A stretch of 64,000 nt of DNA from Candidatus Microthrix subdominans (GCA_016719385.1 JADJZA010000001.1:248001-312000), one strand, 5' to 3'. Positions 8,605 to 17,083 are shown, counted from the stretch's first letter. Numbers and translations are program-made. The notes: generated by a model not told the origin, from the letters alone.

Positions 8605-8718
8605 CCGAACTGGGGAGTGCACACTGCTGTCTGGGCGCGCTCTGGGCTCCCGAGTACCAAGCCCTCTCCGAACTGGGGAGTGCACACTGCTGTCTGGGCG
8701 CGCTCTGGGCTCCCGAGT
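8605..8718. repeat. Tandem palindromic intergenic repeat, two copies, 63-bp period
   Basis: A 51-base unit starting CCGAACTGGGGAG and ending GGGCTCCCGAGT occurs at 8605-8655 and again, identical, at 8668-8718. Its reverse complement resembles units at 19141-19266 and 21944-22005: ends with CGGGAGCC and GGCTCCCC, and a central GCGCGC. It sits between the 3' ends of two convergent genes. Confidence 0.8.
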
Positions 8719-8750
8719 TGCCGCAGGGTTGAGCCGCCGCAGGTTTGGGC

Positions 8751-10199
8751 TCAGGCCAGCGGGCCAGCCAACACGGCCCGGGCTGCGTTCCATCCGCACA
8801 TGCCGTGTACGCCCCCACCGGGCGGGGTCGATGCAGAACACAGCCAGATGCGCGGGTTGCCGGTGGCGTAGGGATGAAGCGTCAGTCGGGGGCGGGCGAT
8901 CAGTCCCAGCCCGGCCATCGAGCCCCCGGTGATGTCACCACCGGGGTAGTTGGGGTTGTGAGCGGCGATCTCGGCCGGGGGTCGAACGGAGCGGGCCAGG
9001 ATCAGGTCGCGAAACCCGGGTGCGAAGCGCTCGATCTGGGCCTCGATGGCGTCGGTGCGATCCTCGGTCGACCCGTAAGGTACGTGGCAGTACCCCCAGA
9101 GCGTCGCCTTGCCTTCCGGCGCTCTGGTCGGATCGGCGTTCGATGGCTGCGCCACCAACACGAAGGGGCGCTCGGGGTTCTTCCCCTTCACCGACATCGC
9201 CTCGGCGGCGGCCACATCTGCAGCGTTTCCCCCGACGTGCACGGTCGATGCCCGCCGGGCGTCCGGGTTGGTCCATGGCACCGGCCCGTCGAGCGCCCAG
9301 TCCACCTTGAATGCGCCCGGCCCCCGACGGCGACCGGCGAACGCCCGCCGCACCCTGCGGGGCAACGAGCCCCCGGCGATAGCGGCGAGCGCGGCGGCAT
9401 CGGTATCGAACACCGCAACCCCATGATCGGGCAGGTCGCCCAAGGTCCGCACCGGTGAGTTGCAGCGGACCTCGCCCCCCAAGTGGCGCAGGTAGCTGAC
9501 GAGCGCAGCCGAGATGGACGCCGAGCCGCCCTCGGCGATCGGCCAGCCGCTCTGGTGGGCCGGCGCCATCAGCGCTAAGGCCAGCGCGGTGGTCAACGGC
9601 CGGTTGAGCGGCAGGAACGAGTGTGCGGCGTTGCCGGCCAGCAACGCACCCGCCTCCTCGGTGGAAAAGTAGCGGTCAGCGACGATCGTGGCCGGTGTGA
9701 TGCCGGCCAGGCCGAACCGGGCGAGCACGACAGGATGGCGAGGCACCCGCAGCACCGGGCCCAGAAAGGCGTCGGCCAGCTTGGGCCAGTTGCCGCTCAA
9801 CGGCCCCATCAGGGTGCGGTAGGCGTCGGCGTCGGCCCCCAGGCCCTCGGCCGTCTCGCCGAGCGAATGGCGCAGCAGCGCCGCCCGTCCGCCGTCGAGG
9901 ACGTGGGCCAGCGGGATCTCATGATGCAACCAGCGCAGCCCGTGTCGCTCCAGCGGCCAGCGGGAGAACGCCGGCGAACCGCCGCCCAGTGGGTGCACCG
10001 CCGAGCAGACGTCGTGGTGAAACCCGGGCAGGGTCAGTTCTTCGGTGCGCGTGCCGCCGCCGACGGTGGCGTTGCCCTCGAGGACCAGCACGCTGCGACC
10101 GGCCTCGGCCAGCGTCACCGCTGCAGCCAGCCCGTTAGGGCCCGAGCCCACCACCACTGCGTCCCAAGATGTACCCACGTCTCCAGTGTGCCCGGCCAT
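8751..10199 (-). CDS. FAD-dependent oxidoreductase (phytoene desaturase/NAD(P)-binding type)
   Basis: Product of about 482 residues from ATG 10199; GTG 10217 and 10178 are alternatives and no start has a clear ribosome site. The N-terminus holds the dinucleotide-binding motif VVVGSGPNGLAAAVTLAEAG, then the VLEGNATVGGGTRTEEL segment, both typical of carotenoid desaturase and related flavin amine oxidase proteins. The C-terminal motif ASTPPGGGVHGMCGWNAAR is the second FAD-contact motif of this family. Actinobacteria carry many such paralogues with unknown substrates. It is divergent from the crotonase gene, about 97 bases apart. Confidence 0.88.
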   Translation of the reverse strand: MAGHTGDVGTSWDAVVVGSGPNGLAAAVTLAEAGRSVLVLEGNATVGGGTRTEELTLPGFHHDVCSAVHPLGGGSPAFSRWPLERHGLRWLHHEIPLAHVLDGGRAALLRHSLGETAEGLGADADAYRTLMGPLSGNWPKLADAFLGPVLRVPRHPVVLARFGLAGITPATIVADRYFSTEEAGALLAGNAAHSFLPLNRPLTTALALALMAPAHQSGWPIAEGGSASISAALVSYLRHLGGEVRCNSPVRTLGDLPDHGVAVFDTDAAALAAIAGGSLPRRVRRAFAGRRRGPGAFKVDWALDGPVPWTNPDARRASTVHVGGNAADVAAAEAMSVKGKNPERPFVLVAQPSNADPTRAPEGKATLWGYCHVPYGSTEDRTDAIEAQIERFAPGFRDLILARSVRPPAEIAAHNPNYPGGDITGGSMAGLGLIARPRLTLHPYATGNPRIWLCSASTPPGGGVHGMCGWNAARAVLAGPLA

Positions 10200-10296
10200 C
10201 GCCGCCGATACACGCACAGCGACATTCCTGATACAACGTCAGCGTCGCAGGCGCGTCTCGACCCGCCTGCCCAGCCCCCTACCGAGGAGATCCTCC

Positions 10297-11136
10297 GTGT
10301 CCGAGACCACCCCCACCGATCGGCCCCTGGACGAGCAGGTTCGGTTTGAGATCGTCGACGAGGTGGCCTGGATCACGATCGACCGGCCCGAGAAGGGCAA
10401 CGCCCTCTCGCCACCGTGTCGCAACCGCATCCGCGACCTGATCAACGGCCTCAACGGCGCCCACACCGCCCGCGCCATCGTGCTGACCGCCAGCGGCGAG
10501 AAGCTGTTTTGTCCCGGCGCCGACTTGAGCCATCGGGTCCCGTCGGAGCGCCCCGAGGGCGTGCCTGAGCGGGTGGTCGGCGATGCCCGGCGGATGATGC
10601 TCGAGGGCCAGTACACCCTGTTCCCCGCCATCTTGGACTCCGAGTTGCCGATCATCGCCGCGGTCAACGGAACCGCCGCCGGCATGGGCGCCCACCTGGC
10701 GTTCGCATGCGACCTGGTGATCGCCGCCGAGGGCACCAAGTTCATCGAGGTGTTCAGCCGTCGCGGTCTGGTGGTCGACGCACTCGGCGCCTACCTGTTG
10801 CCCCGCACGATCGGATTGCACAAGGCCAAGGAGCTGGTGCTCTTCGGCGATGACCTGCCGGTGGCCGAGGCCGAGCGCTTGGGTCTGGTCAACAAGGTCG
10901 TGCCCCGGGACCAGCTGGCTGCGACCGCAAGCGAGTGGGCCGGTCGCCTGGCTTCGGGGCCGACCAAGGCCCTGGGTCTTTCCAAGTGGCTGTTGAACCA
11001 GAGCTTCGACGTGGACCGCAACACGATGATGAGCAACGAATCCCTCGCCGTGGAGCTCAACACCCATTCCGAAGACTTCGCCGAGGGCATGGCCTCGTTC
11101 CGCGAGCGTCGCGACCCGGTGTGGAGCGGCTACTGA
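10297..11136 (+). CDS. Enoyl-CoA hydratase/isomerase (crotonase) family protein
   Basis: Product of 279 residues. GTG 10297 was chosen because GAGGAGA ends six bases before it. The oxyanion-hole motifs are present (KLFCPGADLS and NGTAAGMGAHLAFACDLV). The two glutamates of classical hydratases are not kept: the first position is His in GAHLA, and the second is replaced within FIEVFSRRG. An aspartate in FSRRGLVVDALGAYLLPR is at the position used by PaaG-type isomerases. The reaction is therefore more likely isomerisation or another crotonase reaction than plain water addition. It probably serves fatty or aromatic acyl-CoA breakdown with the following acyl-CoA dehydrogenase. Confidence 0.9.
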   Translation: MSETTPTDRPLDEQVRFEIVDEVAWITIDRPEKGNALSPPCRNRIRDLINGLNGAHTARAIVLTASGEKLFCPGADLSHRVPSERPEGVPERVVGDARRMMLEGQYTLFPAILDSELPIIAAVNGTAAGMGAHLAFACDLVIAAEGTKFIEVFSRRGLVVDALGAYLLPRTIGLHKAKELVLFGDDLPVAEAERLGLVNKVVPRDQLAATASEWAGRLASGPTKALGLSKWLLNQSFDVDRNTMMSNESLAVELNTHSEDFAEGMASFRERRDPVWSGY

Positions 11137-11188
11137 ACGATTGTTCATCCATCTTGGCTCGACCGCAGGAACACGGATAGAGCCAAAA

Positions 11189-11207
11189 TAACAACGTGTT
11201 CTAATCT
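11189..11207 (+). promoter_or_regulatory. Leaderless promoter with AAC-N2-GTT operator-like core
   Basis: TAATCT at 11202-11207 ends six bases before GTG 11214. It overlaps TAACAACGTGTTCTAA (11189-11204), whose AACnnGTT core with flanking T/A resembles the KstR family operator of actinobacterial steroid and lipid genes. GAACACG/CGTGTTC arms at 11169-11175 and 11195-11201 add a second symmetry. Confidence 0.45.
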
Positions 11208-11213
11208 GTCGGC

Positions 11214-12452
11214 GTGGACTTTGAGGATTCTCCAGCCGAGGCGGCGGCACGAACCGAGGTGCGGGCGTTTCTCGACCAGCACGCCGAACTGAAGCGGGGC
11301 GATGACCGCGACTGGTCGCGCTGGGGGGCAACCACCGACGACGCCCGCGCCACCGAGTACCGCCGCCGCTGCCGAGACTGGCAGGCCACGTTGTACGACA
11401 ACGGTTGGGCCGGGATCACCTGGCCCGAGGAGTGGGGCGGCCGGGGCGGTACCCGCACCGAACAGATCATCTTCGGCCAGGAGGCGGCCCGCTATGACGT
11501 GACGTCGGGCTTCATCGGCGCCGCTCAGTCGCTGGTGGGCCCAACGCTCATCAAGTGGGGCACCGACGAACAGAAGGAGCGGTACGTTCGGCCGCTGCTG
11601 CGTGGTGACGAGGTGTGGTGCCAGCTGTTCAGCGAGCCCGGCGCCGGATCCGACCTGTCCAACCTGGCCGCCCGGGCAGTTCCGGCATACGACCCGGCGG
11701 ACGGTTGGGTCGTCGACGGTCAGAAGGTGTGGACCTCGAGCGCCCAGCACGCCGACTTCGGCATCCTGTTGGCCCGCACCGATCCCGATGCCCCCAAGCA
11801 CCGGGGCATCAGCTTCTTCATCGTCGACATGGCCACGCCCGGTATCGACATCCGACCCCTGATTCAGGCCCAGGGCGTTGCCCACTTCAACGAGGTGTTT
11901 CTCGACGCCGTTCGTGTGCCGGCCAAGGGGCTCGTCGGGGAGGTGGGCAACGGCTGGAAGGTGGCGCGCACCACCCTGGGCAACGAGTCGCAGATGATCT
12001 CGGGCGGCGGACAGGCCAACACCTTCCCCAACGTGCTGGCCACCGCCCGACGCCTGGGCCGCACCGACGACCCGGTCGTGCGCCAGGAGTTGGCGCGCGT
12101 CTGGGGCAACGAGGCGATCCTGAAGTACCTGCAGCTCCGTCTGCAGAGCGCGATCACGCACGAACGTTGGGGCGACATGCTGCACGGCTCGCTGCTGAAG
12201 AACGCCTTCACCCGGGCGTTGGCACATCGCACCACCCTGGCCGTCGACCTCGAGGGGGCCGAAGGCATGTTGTGGGACGACGCGGAGGGCAACGGGTTCT
12301 GGCAGTACCAGTGCCTCAACCAGTTTGCTGCCCGCATCGGCGGCGGCACCGAGGAGGTTCACCGCAACAACCTGTCCGAGCAGGCGCTCGGGTTGCCACG
12401 GGAACAACGTAGCGACCTGGACGTGCCCTGGTCGCAAACAACGAGGTCCTGA
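11214..12452 (+). CDS. Acyl-CoA dehydrogenase
   Basis: FAD-dependent acyl-CoA dehydrogenase of 412 residues that introduces a double bond into an acyl-CoA thioester. The family flavin motif appears as QLFSEPGAGSDLSNLAARA (about residues 138-156), followed by the WVVDGQKVWTSSAQHADFGILLART segment. The C-terminal motif GGGTEEVHRNNLSEQALGLPRE is the usual family end. The start GTG 11214 has no ribosome site and sits directly after a -10 element, so a leaderless mRNA is predicted. The upstream operator-like AAC-N2-GTT element suggests control by a TetR regulator of lipid or steroid catabolism. The substrate is unknown. Confidence 0.93.
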   Translation: MDFEDSPAEAAARTEVRAFLDQHAELKRGDDRDWSRWGATTDDARATEYRRRCRDWQATLYDNGWAGITWPEEWGGRGGTRTEQIIFGQEAARYDVTSGFIGAAQSLVGPTLIKWGTDEQKERYVRPLLRGDEVWCQLFSEPGAGSDLSNLAARAVPAYDPADGWVVDGQKVWTSSAQHADFGILLARTDPDAPKHRGISFFIVDMATPGIDIRPLIQAQGVAHFNEVFLDAVRVPAKGLVGEVGNGWKVARTTLGNESQMISGGGQANTFPNVLATARRLGRTDDPVVRQELARVWGNEAILKYLQLRLQSAITHERWGDMLHGSLLKNAFTRALAHRTTLAVDLEGAEGMLWDDAEGNGFWQYQCLNQFAARIGGGTEEVHRNNLSEQALGLPREQRSDLDVPWSQTTRS

Positions 12453-12516
12453 CTGCCGAGGTGCGGTGTTGACACCGGCCCGCACGGCGCAGCGTGAACA
12501 CAGAGAGGGGTTGAAC

Positions 12517-13329
12517 ATGGGAATGTTGGACGGTAAGCGGGCGGTGGTGACCGGCGTGGGGCCGGGGCTGGGCACCGAGATGGCGTTGGGCCTGGCGCGG
12601 GAGGGCGCCGACGTGGCGCTGGTGGCCCGCTCCGAGCGGGTGACCCCCGAAGTGGCGGCCGAGATCGAGGCGATGGGGCGCCGGGCACCGACCGTGTCGG
12701 CCAACATCATCGACACCGACGACGTCGCCCGCATGGTAGACGAGGTGGGCGAGGCGTTCGAAGGGCGGGTGGATGTGCTGGTCAACTCGGCGTTCCGTAG
12801 CGGCGACTTCACCTCGTTCGCCGACGCCGATCTGGACCGCTGGCGCAAGATCACCGAGGTGAACCTGTGGGGCGGGCTCAGCGTCACCCAGGCCATGTTG
12901 CCGCTGCTCGACCGGGCGGTTGACGAATCCGACGATGCCCGGGTCATCATGGTCAACACGATGTCGATCCAGCGCATCCAGGCTGGTTCTGGGGCCTATG
13001 CGGCATCCAAGGGGGGGCTGGCCGGGGCGACCCAGGTGATATCCCGCGAGCTTGGGCCTCGCGGCATCCGGGTGAACTCGGTGCATCCGGGCTATATCTA
13101 CGGTGACTCGGTGCGGATCTACTTCGAGATGCAGGCCGAGGCTCGAGGCGAAGGGGTCACCCCAGAGGACGTCTACGCCGAGATGGCCTCCGAGACCGCT
13201 CTCGGCTACCTCCCGACGCCTGCCGAGATCGCCGGGACGGTCGTCTTCCTCGCGTCGCCGCTGGCCAAGCCGATCACGGGCGCCGCCATCCCGGTCAACT
13301 GCGGCCATTGGATACCCGGGCTCACCTGA
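12517..13329 (+). CDS. Short-chain dehydrogenase/reductase
   Basis: SDR of 270 residues. The start ATG 12517 follows GAGAGGGG. The nucleotide-binding motif is VVTGVGPGLGTEMALG near the N-terminus, with LVNSAFRSGDF in place of the usual NAG segment. The catalytic Tyr/Lys lie in GAYAASKGGLAGATQ; the expected serine region is MVNTMSIQRIQAGS. It ends with GAAIPVNCGHWIPGLT, a normal SDR tail. It lies 64 bases after the acyl-CoA dehydrogenase gene, so it may share the transcript and oxidise a hydroxy-acyl or sterol-like intermediate. The substrate is inferred from neighbours only. Confidence 0.92.
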   Translation: MGMLDGKRAVVTGVGPGLGTEMALGLAREGADVALVARSERVTPEVAAEIEAMGRRAPTVSANIIDTDDVARMVDEVGEAFEGRVDVLVNSAFRSGDFTSFADADLDRWRKITEVNLWGGLSVTQAMLPLLDRAVDESDDARVIMVNTMSIQRIQAGSGAYAASKGGLAGATQVISRELGPRGIRVNSVHPGYIYGDSVRIYFEMQAEARGEGVTPEDVYAEMASETALGYLPTPAEIAGTVVFLASPLAKPITGAAIPVNCGHWIPGLT

Positions 13330-13432
13330 TCTGGCTTCGAAGTGGGTGTGAGGTTTGCCCTGGCGGGCCGCGGCAGGCGCGTGAGGGACAAACCGCCCGG
13401 GAAATCGGACCTGACTGCTCGCAGGTCCTAAT

Positions 13433-13447
13433 CTGACGGGTCGTCAG
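13433..13447. promoter_or_regulatory. Palindromic operator candidate before SDR gene
   Basis: CTGACG-GGT-CGTCAG is a perfect 15-bp palindrome 25 bases before the SDR start, with the same core as 2627-2641. A second inverted repeat (GGACCTG at 13407 and CAGGTCC at 13422) lies just upstream. Confidence 0.5.
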
Positions 13448-13472
13448 GTCGGTCGATCGAGAGGGTTTCACC

Positions 13473-14384
13473 ATGTCGGGTATCTGTGAGGGACGAGTGG
13501 TGATCATCACCGGTGCGGGCCGAGGGCTGGGCCGGGCCCATGCTCTGGAGTTCGCTCGGCAAGGCGCGGCGGTGGTCGTCAACGACGTCGGGGTGGCCCA
13601 GGACGGGTCCGATCCCAGCGCCACTCCCGCCCAAGAGGTGGTCGACGAGATCGTCGCTGCCGGTGGGCGAGCTGTGACGAGCACCGATGATGTCGCCGAC
13701 TGGGACGGCGCCGAGGCGTTGATCGCCACCGCCGTCGACACCTTCGGTGGCCTCGACACACTGGTGAACAACGCAGGCATCGTTCGCGATCGGATGTTCG
13801 TGTCCGCCCAGCCCGACGAGTGGGACGCGGTCATGCACGTTCACCTGCGCGGCCACTTCGCCCCTGCCCGCCACGCGGTCAACTACTGGCGGGCCCAGGC
13901 CAAGGAGGGCAACCAGCGGGCGGCCCGTATCATCAACACCTCGTCGGGTGCCGGGTTGATGGGGTCGGTCGCCCAGGCCGCCTACTCGGCCGCCAAGGCC
14001 GGAATCGCCACCCTCACGCTGGTGCAGGCGGCCGAACTGGGTCGCTACGGCATCACCTCCAACGCGCTCGCCCCGTCGGCCCGCACCCGCATGACCGAGG
14101 AGGCCTTTCCCGAGATGATGGCCGCCCCGACCGATGCCAGCTTCGACGCCATGGACCCGGCCAACGTGTCCCCGCTGGTCGCCTGGTTGGGCTCTGATCT
14201 CTCCGGCGACGTCACCGGTCGCGTGTTCGAGTCCGAGGGCGGCAAGGTCGGCATCGCCGAGGGATGGCGCCACGGCCCGTCCGAGGACAAGGGAGCCCGC
14301 TGGGAAGCCGCCGAGCTCAGCGACGTCATCGCTCGGCTGCTCGTTGCGGCGGAGACCCCGACGCCGGTCTACGGCGCGCAGTAG
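13473..14384 (+). CDS. SDR oxidoreductase, hydroxyacyl-CoA dehydrogenase type
   Basis: SDR of 303 residues. The start ATG 13473 lies after GAGAGGG. The cofactor motif is VIITGAGRGLGRAHALEFARQGA, and the ADP-ribose region VVVNDVGVAQDG resembles the dehydrogenase domain of type-2 multifunctional beta-oxidation enzymes. NNAGIVRDRMF, NTSSGAGLMG and the Tyr/Lys pair in AAYSAAKAGIATLT complete the active site. The C-terminal part (about residues 225-303) extends beyond a minimal SDR, as in MFE-2-like relatives. The likely reaction is NAD-dependent oxidation of 3-hydroxyacyl-CoA. The shared palindrome suggests co-control with the thiolase at 2691, which would carry out the next step. Confidence 0.9.
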   Translation: MSGICEGRVVIITGAGRGLGRAHALEFARQGAAVVVNDVGVAQDGSDPSATPAQEVVDEIVAAGGRAVTSTDDVADWDGAEALIATAVDTFGGLDTLVNNAGIVRDRMFVSAQPDEWDAVMHVHLRGHFAPARHAVNYWRAQAKEGNQRAARIINTSSGAGLMGSVAQAAYSAAKAGIATLTLVQAAELGRYGITSNALAPSARTRMTEEAFPEMMAAPTDASFDAMDPANVSPLVAWLGSDLSGDVTGRVFESEGGKVGIAEGWRHGPSEDKGARWEAAELSDVIARLLVAAETPTPVYGAQ

Positions 14385-14458
14385 CCGGTCATCGGGATTG
14401 GGTCGTCGGGGTCCGGCCCTCGACATCCGGCCCTCGACATCTGGCCTCAGATGGCGGG

Positions 14459-15166
14459 TCAGGCGCCGCCGAAGGACCTGGCGTGCGGGCCTCGACCGAT
14501 CGTCAGAAACCCGTCTTCGGCGCCAATCGACAGGATCGAGTTGCGGCTGCCAATCGACAGGATGGAGCGGTAGGAACCGATCGAAAAGATCGATCCCAGC
14601 GAGCCGACCGACACCAGCGAGGCGATCGAGCCCGCGGATAGGGCGCTGGCGATCGAACCGGCGGATAGGGCGCTGGCGATCGAACCGACCGACCTGGTGG
14701 TGGCGATGGATCCCGCCGAGTCGATCGACGCGATCGACCCGGAGGAGCGTCCGGACCCATCGGAGGGCCCTCTGCCGGTTGGCTCGGCGCCACCGGGCCG
14801 AGCGGACGGCCCGCTGGCCGCAAGCGGACGTCCTACAGAGCTGCGCCCTGCGTCATCTGCGGGCCCGTCGGCTTCGCTGGGCGCCTCGGCCCGGCTGAGG
14901 CCGTCGCCCTCATAGTCGTAGATCTCGGTCGCTTCATGCTCGTGCGACTTGGCGTCGAACGAGTAGACGCTGGCGTCTGCCGAATCTGAGTCGACGTCGT
15001 CGTCCAGACCGTCGAGTTCGCGCAACACCAGGTTGACGACCTCGCCATCGAGTTCGGCGTCAGGATCGGGATCGACCGCCGGCTCGCCCGTCCTGGGCGC
15101 CTGGAACGATGGGTGGGACGACCTGCCACTCGGGGGGACACCTGAATCTCCGGGGAGTTTGGACAC
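14459..15166 (-). CDS. Nonapeptide-repeat (S-x-G-S) protein of unknown function
   Basis: Acidic and low-complexity protein of about 235 residues from GTG 15166; ATG 15256 is an in-frame alternative and neither has a strong ribosome site. The central part is acidic (VNLVLRELDGLDDDVDSDS). The C-terminal third consists of about ten exact nine-residue units: SAGSIATTR, SVGSIASAL, SAGSIASAL, SAGSIASLV, SVGSLGSIF, SIGSYRSIL, SIGSRNSIL, SIGAEDGFL. The regular S-x-G-S-x-x-S spacing suggests a beta-solenoid or self-assembling strand stack. No signal peptide or membrane helix is visible. The repeats are also conserved at DNA level (about 27-bp units near 14630-14690), which points to recent duplication. 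I do not recognise a function. Confidence 0.65.
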   Translation of the reverse strand: MSKLPGDSGVPPSGRSSHPSFQAPRTGEPAVDPDPDAELDGEVVNLVLRELDGLDDDVDSDSADASVYSFDAKSHEHEATEIYDYEGDGLSRAEAPSEADGPADDAGRSSVGRPLAASGPSARPGGAEPTGRGPSDGSGRSSGSIASIDSAGSIATTRSVGSIASALSAGSIASALSAGSIASLVSVGSLGSIFSIGSYRSILSIGSRNSILSIGAEDGFLTIGRGPHARSFGGA

Positions 15167-15278
15167 GTCCGCTCCGTTCCATCTGGCCAGTACGCGATGG
15201 CCGCTGCATCCATCCTTGCCTATCCGACACGGACGCGACGTCTGAAATGTATTCATCAAATCTCGTAGCGACAGGTTG

Positions 15279-15310
15279 GTCAGCGGGAGTCGAACCGATG
15301 GGCCGCTGAC
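15279..15310. terminator. Hairpin after glutaredoxin gene
   Basis: GTCAGCGG and CCGCTGAC form perfect 8-bp arms around a 16-base loop, 14 bases past the stop of the glutaredoxin gene. No T-run is present. The loop contains a T-arm-like GAGTCGAACC, but no tRNA can be folded. Confidence 0.45.
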
Positions 15311-15323
15311 GGCGGTGAGTAGG

Positions 15324-15698
15324 TCAGTTCCGCCTGAACCGGCGTCGCTTCGGGGGCTGTTTTTCAACCAGTGTCCGAGCCCACTCCGGATTGTGGGTGG
15401 CGATCAGATTGAGCACCTGGGCCGGGCGGGGGTTGACCAGGTAGTCACCGCCGAAGCCGACGGTGGGTACCGTTTCACTGCCCCCGGTGGCCCGGCGCAC
15501 CACAGCGGCGGCGCCCGGCTCGTCCCAGATGTTCAGCGCATCCATGGCGATGCCGGCCCGGTCGAGCGAGTGCTTCAGCGACATGCAGAAGGGGCAGCCG
15601 GGTCGCCAGTAGAACTCGACAACCCGGCCGGCCACCTCGCCGGTGTCCGGCTCGGCCGCCGCGGTCTCGGAGTGGTCGGTGTGGTGACGGTCGGTCAT
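15324..15698 (-). CDS. Glutaredoxin-like (mycoredoxin-type) protein
   Basis: Small cytosolic thiol-disulfide oxidoreductase of 124 residues. The start ATG 15698 follows GAGGACTC. After a polar 25-residue N-terminus, RVVEFYWRPGCPFCMSLK gives the Cys35/Cys38 pair. The TVP cis-proline motif is in GGSETVPTVGFGGDYLVNP. The layout matches actinobacterial glutaredoxin/mycoredoxin proteins that reduce mycothiol or protein disulfides. The basic tail PPKRRRFRRN is unusual and might contact nucleic acid or the membrane. It is divergent from the APH-like kinase gene. Confidence 0.9.
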   Translation of the reverse strand: MTDRHHTDHSETAAAEPDTGEVAGRVVEFYWRPGCPFCMSLKHSLDRAGIAMDALNIWDEPGAAAVVRRATGGSETVPTVGFGGDYLVNPRPAQVLNLIATHNPEWARTLVEKQPPKRRRFRRN

Positions 15699-15898
15699 CT
15701 GAGAGTCCTCGAGGTAGGGGTTCGGCCGGCGGTCGCCGCGAGCAGCGGTGCGCCCGACCGCGGCTTGAAGCGTGCGGTCAACGTAACCCGATCGGAACGC
15801 CCGACATTCCCGTCAGCGCTTCCCCCGGGACACCGATCGACTAGAAAACGGGCGCGGGGATGATGGGGAGTCCTCGCCAGCGACGCAGAGGGGGCGCG

Positions 15899-17083
15899 AT
15901 GGGCGACGGGACAATCGATCAGGACCGGATCGGAGGTGCCGCCAAGCTGTCGGCGGACAAGTTCACCACGACCACGCGCGACCCGGATCAGCTCGGACGC
16001 CGTATCGGTGACTGGTTGGGGACGAAGCTTGGGAAGGGGTCGAACCCAACGGTTTTTGAGGTCTCCAAGCCGGAAGGCAACGGCATGTCGTCGGAGACGC
16101 TGCTGTTCAGCGCCCGCTGGCGCGACGGCGCCGATGTGGTCGAGCGGCGCCTGGTGGCCCGCATCCAGCCCGAACTCGACAAGGTGCCGGTCTTTTCCTC
16201 CTACGACCTGCGGCTGCAGTTTGACGTCATGGCATTGGTGGGCGGTGCCACCGACGTGCCCGTGCCCGAGGTGCTGTGGTTCGAGGGCGACGGCTCGGTG
16301 ATCGGCGCACCGTTCTTCGTCATGGCGCGCTCCGCAGGAGACGTGCCGCCCGACGTGATGCCGTACACGTTTCCGGACAGCTGCTGGCTCAACGGGGCGT
16401 CGACCGTCGATCAGGCTCGCCTGCAAGGGTCGGCGGTCGAGGCGTTGGCCGCACTGCACGAGCTGGGCCCCGAGACCCATGACCTCGACTTTCTCGCCCC
16501 GGAGCGACCGGGCGAGACGTCCCTCGAACGCCACCTGGCGGCGTGGCAGGACTACCTCGATTGGGCCACCCACGACGAGCGTTCGCCCCTGCTCGACGAG
16601 TGCTTCGCCTGGCTTCGAGCCAACCTGCCGGCCGAGGGCATCGACACCGGCCCGCCCCGCCTCAGCTGGGGGGATGCCCGCATCGGCAACATGATGTTCG
16701 TCGACTTCGAGGTGGCCGCCGTACTCGACTGGGAGATGGCGTCGATCGCCCCGCCAGAGGTCGACCTCGGCTGGATGACCTACCTGCATCGGTTCTTTGA
16801 CGACCTCACCGTCGACCTCGGGGCCGAGGGTATGCGGCAGTTCATGCGCCCGGCCGACGTGGTCGCCACCTACGAGGCGGCCTCGGGTCGGACCGTGGGC
16901 GACCTGCGCTGGCACATGGCCTATGCGGCGATGCGCCACGGGGTGATCATGCGCCGGGTCACCGAGCGGTCGATCCACTTCGGTGAGGCGGTGCGCCCCG
17001 AGTCGATCGACGATCTGATCATCCATGGGGCGACGCTGCGGTCGATGCTCGACGGCACCTACTGGGACGACGTCGGGTTTTAG
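15899..17083 (+). CDS. Aminoglycoside-phosphotransferase-family (APH) protein, lipid-metabolism type
   Basis: Product of 394 residues from ATG 15899, preceded by AGAGGGGGC; ATG 15860 upstream is less well placed. The kinase catalytic loop reads LSWGDARIGNMMF and the metal-binding motif VLDWEMASIAPPEVDLGWM, both diagnostic for the APH fold. Members of this branch (related to the kinase part of ACAD10/ACAD11) sit among acyl-CoA dehydrogenase genes and phosphorylate hydroxylated acyl-CoA intermediates. That role fits the acyl-CoA genes 3 to 5 kb upstream. It is not expected to give antibiotic resistance. Confidence 0.88.
   Translation: MGDGTIDQDRIGGAAKLSADKFTTTTRDPDQLGRRIGDWLGTKLGKGSNPTVFEVSKPEGNGMSSETLLFSARWRDGADVVERRLVARIQPELDKVPVFSSYDLRLQFDVMALVGGATDVPVPEVLWFEGDGSVIGAPFFVMARSAGDVPPDVMPYTFPDSCWLNGASTVDQARLQGSAVEALAALHELGPETHDLDFLAPERPGETSLERHLAAWQDYLDWATHDERSPLLDECFAWLRANLPAEGIDTGPPRLSWGDARIGNMMFVDFEVAAVLDWEMASIAPPEVDLGWMTYLHRFFDDLTVDLGAEGMRQFMRPADVVATYEAASGRTVGDLRWHMAYAAMRHGVIMRRVTERSIHFGEAVRPESIDDLIIHGATLRSMLDGTYWDDVGF

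Noticed and set aside
8605..8718. CRISPR array
   Set aside because: Only two units, the repeats are longer than the gap between them, and no cas genes are near.
12325..12516. Upstream extension of the SDR at 12517
   Set aside because: It overlaps the acyl-CoA dehydrogenase gene; ATG 12517 has a strong ribosome site.
15279..15310. tRNA-like T-arm sequence (GAGTCGAACC) inside a hairpin
   Set aside because: No T-stem, anticodon arm or acceptor can be formed; the 8-bp hairpin explains the pattern better.
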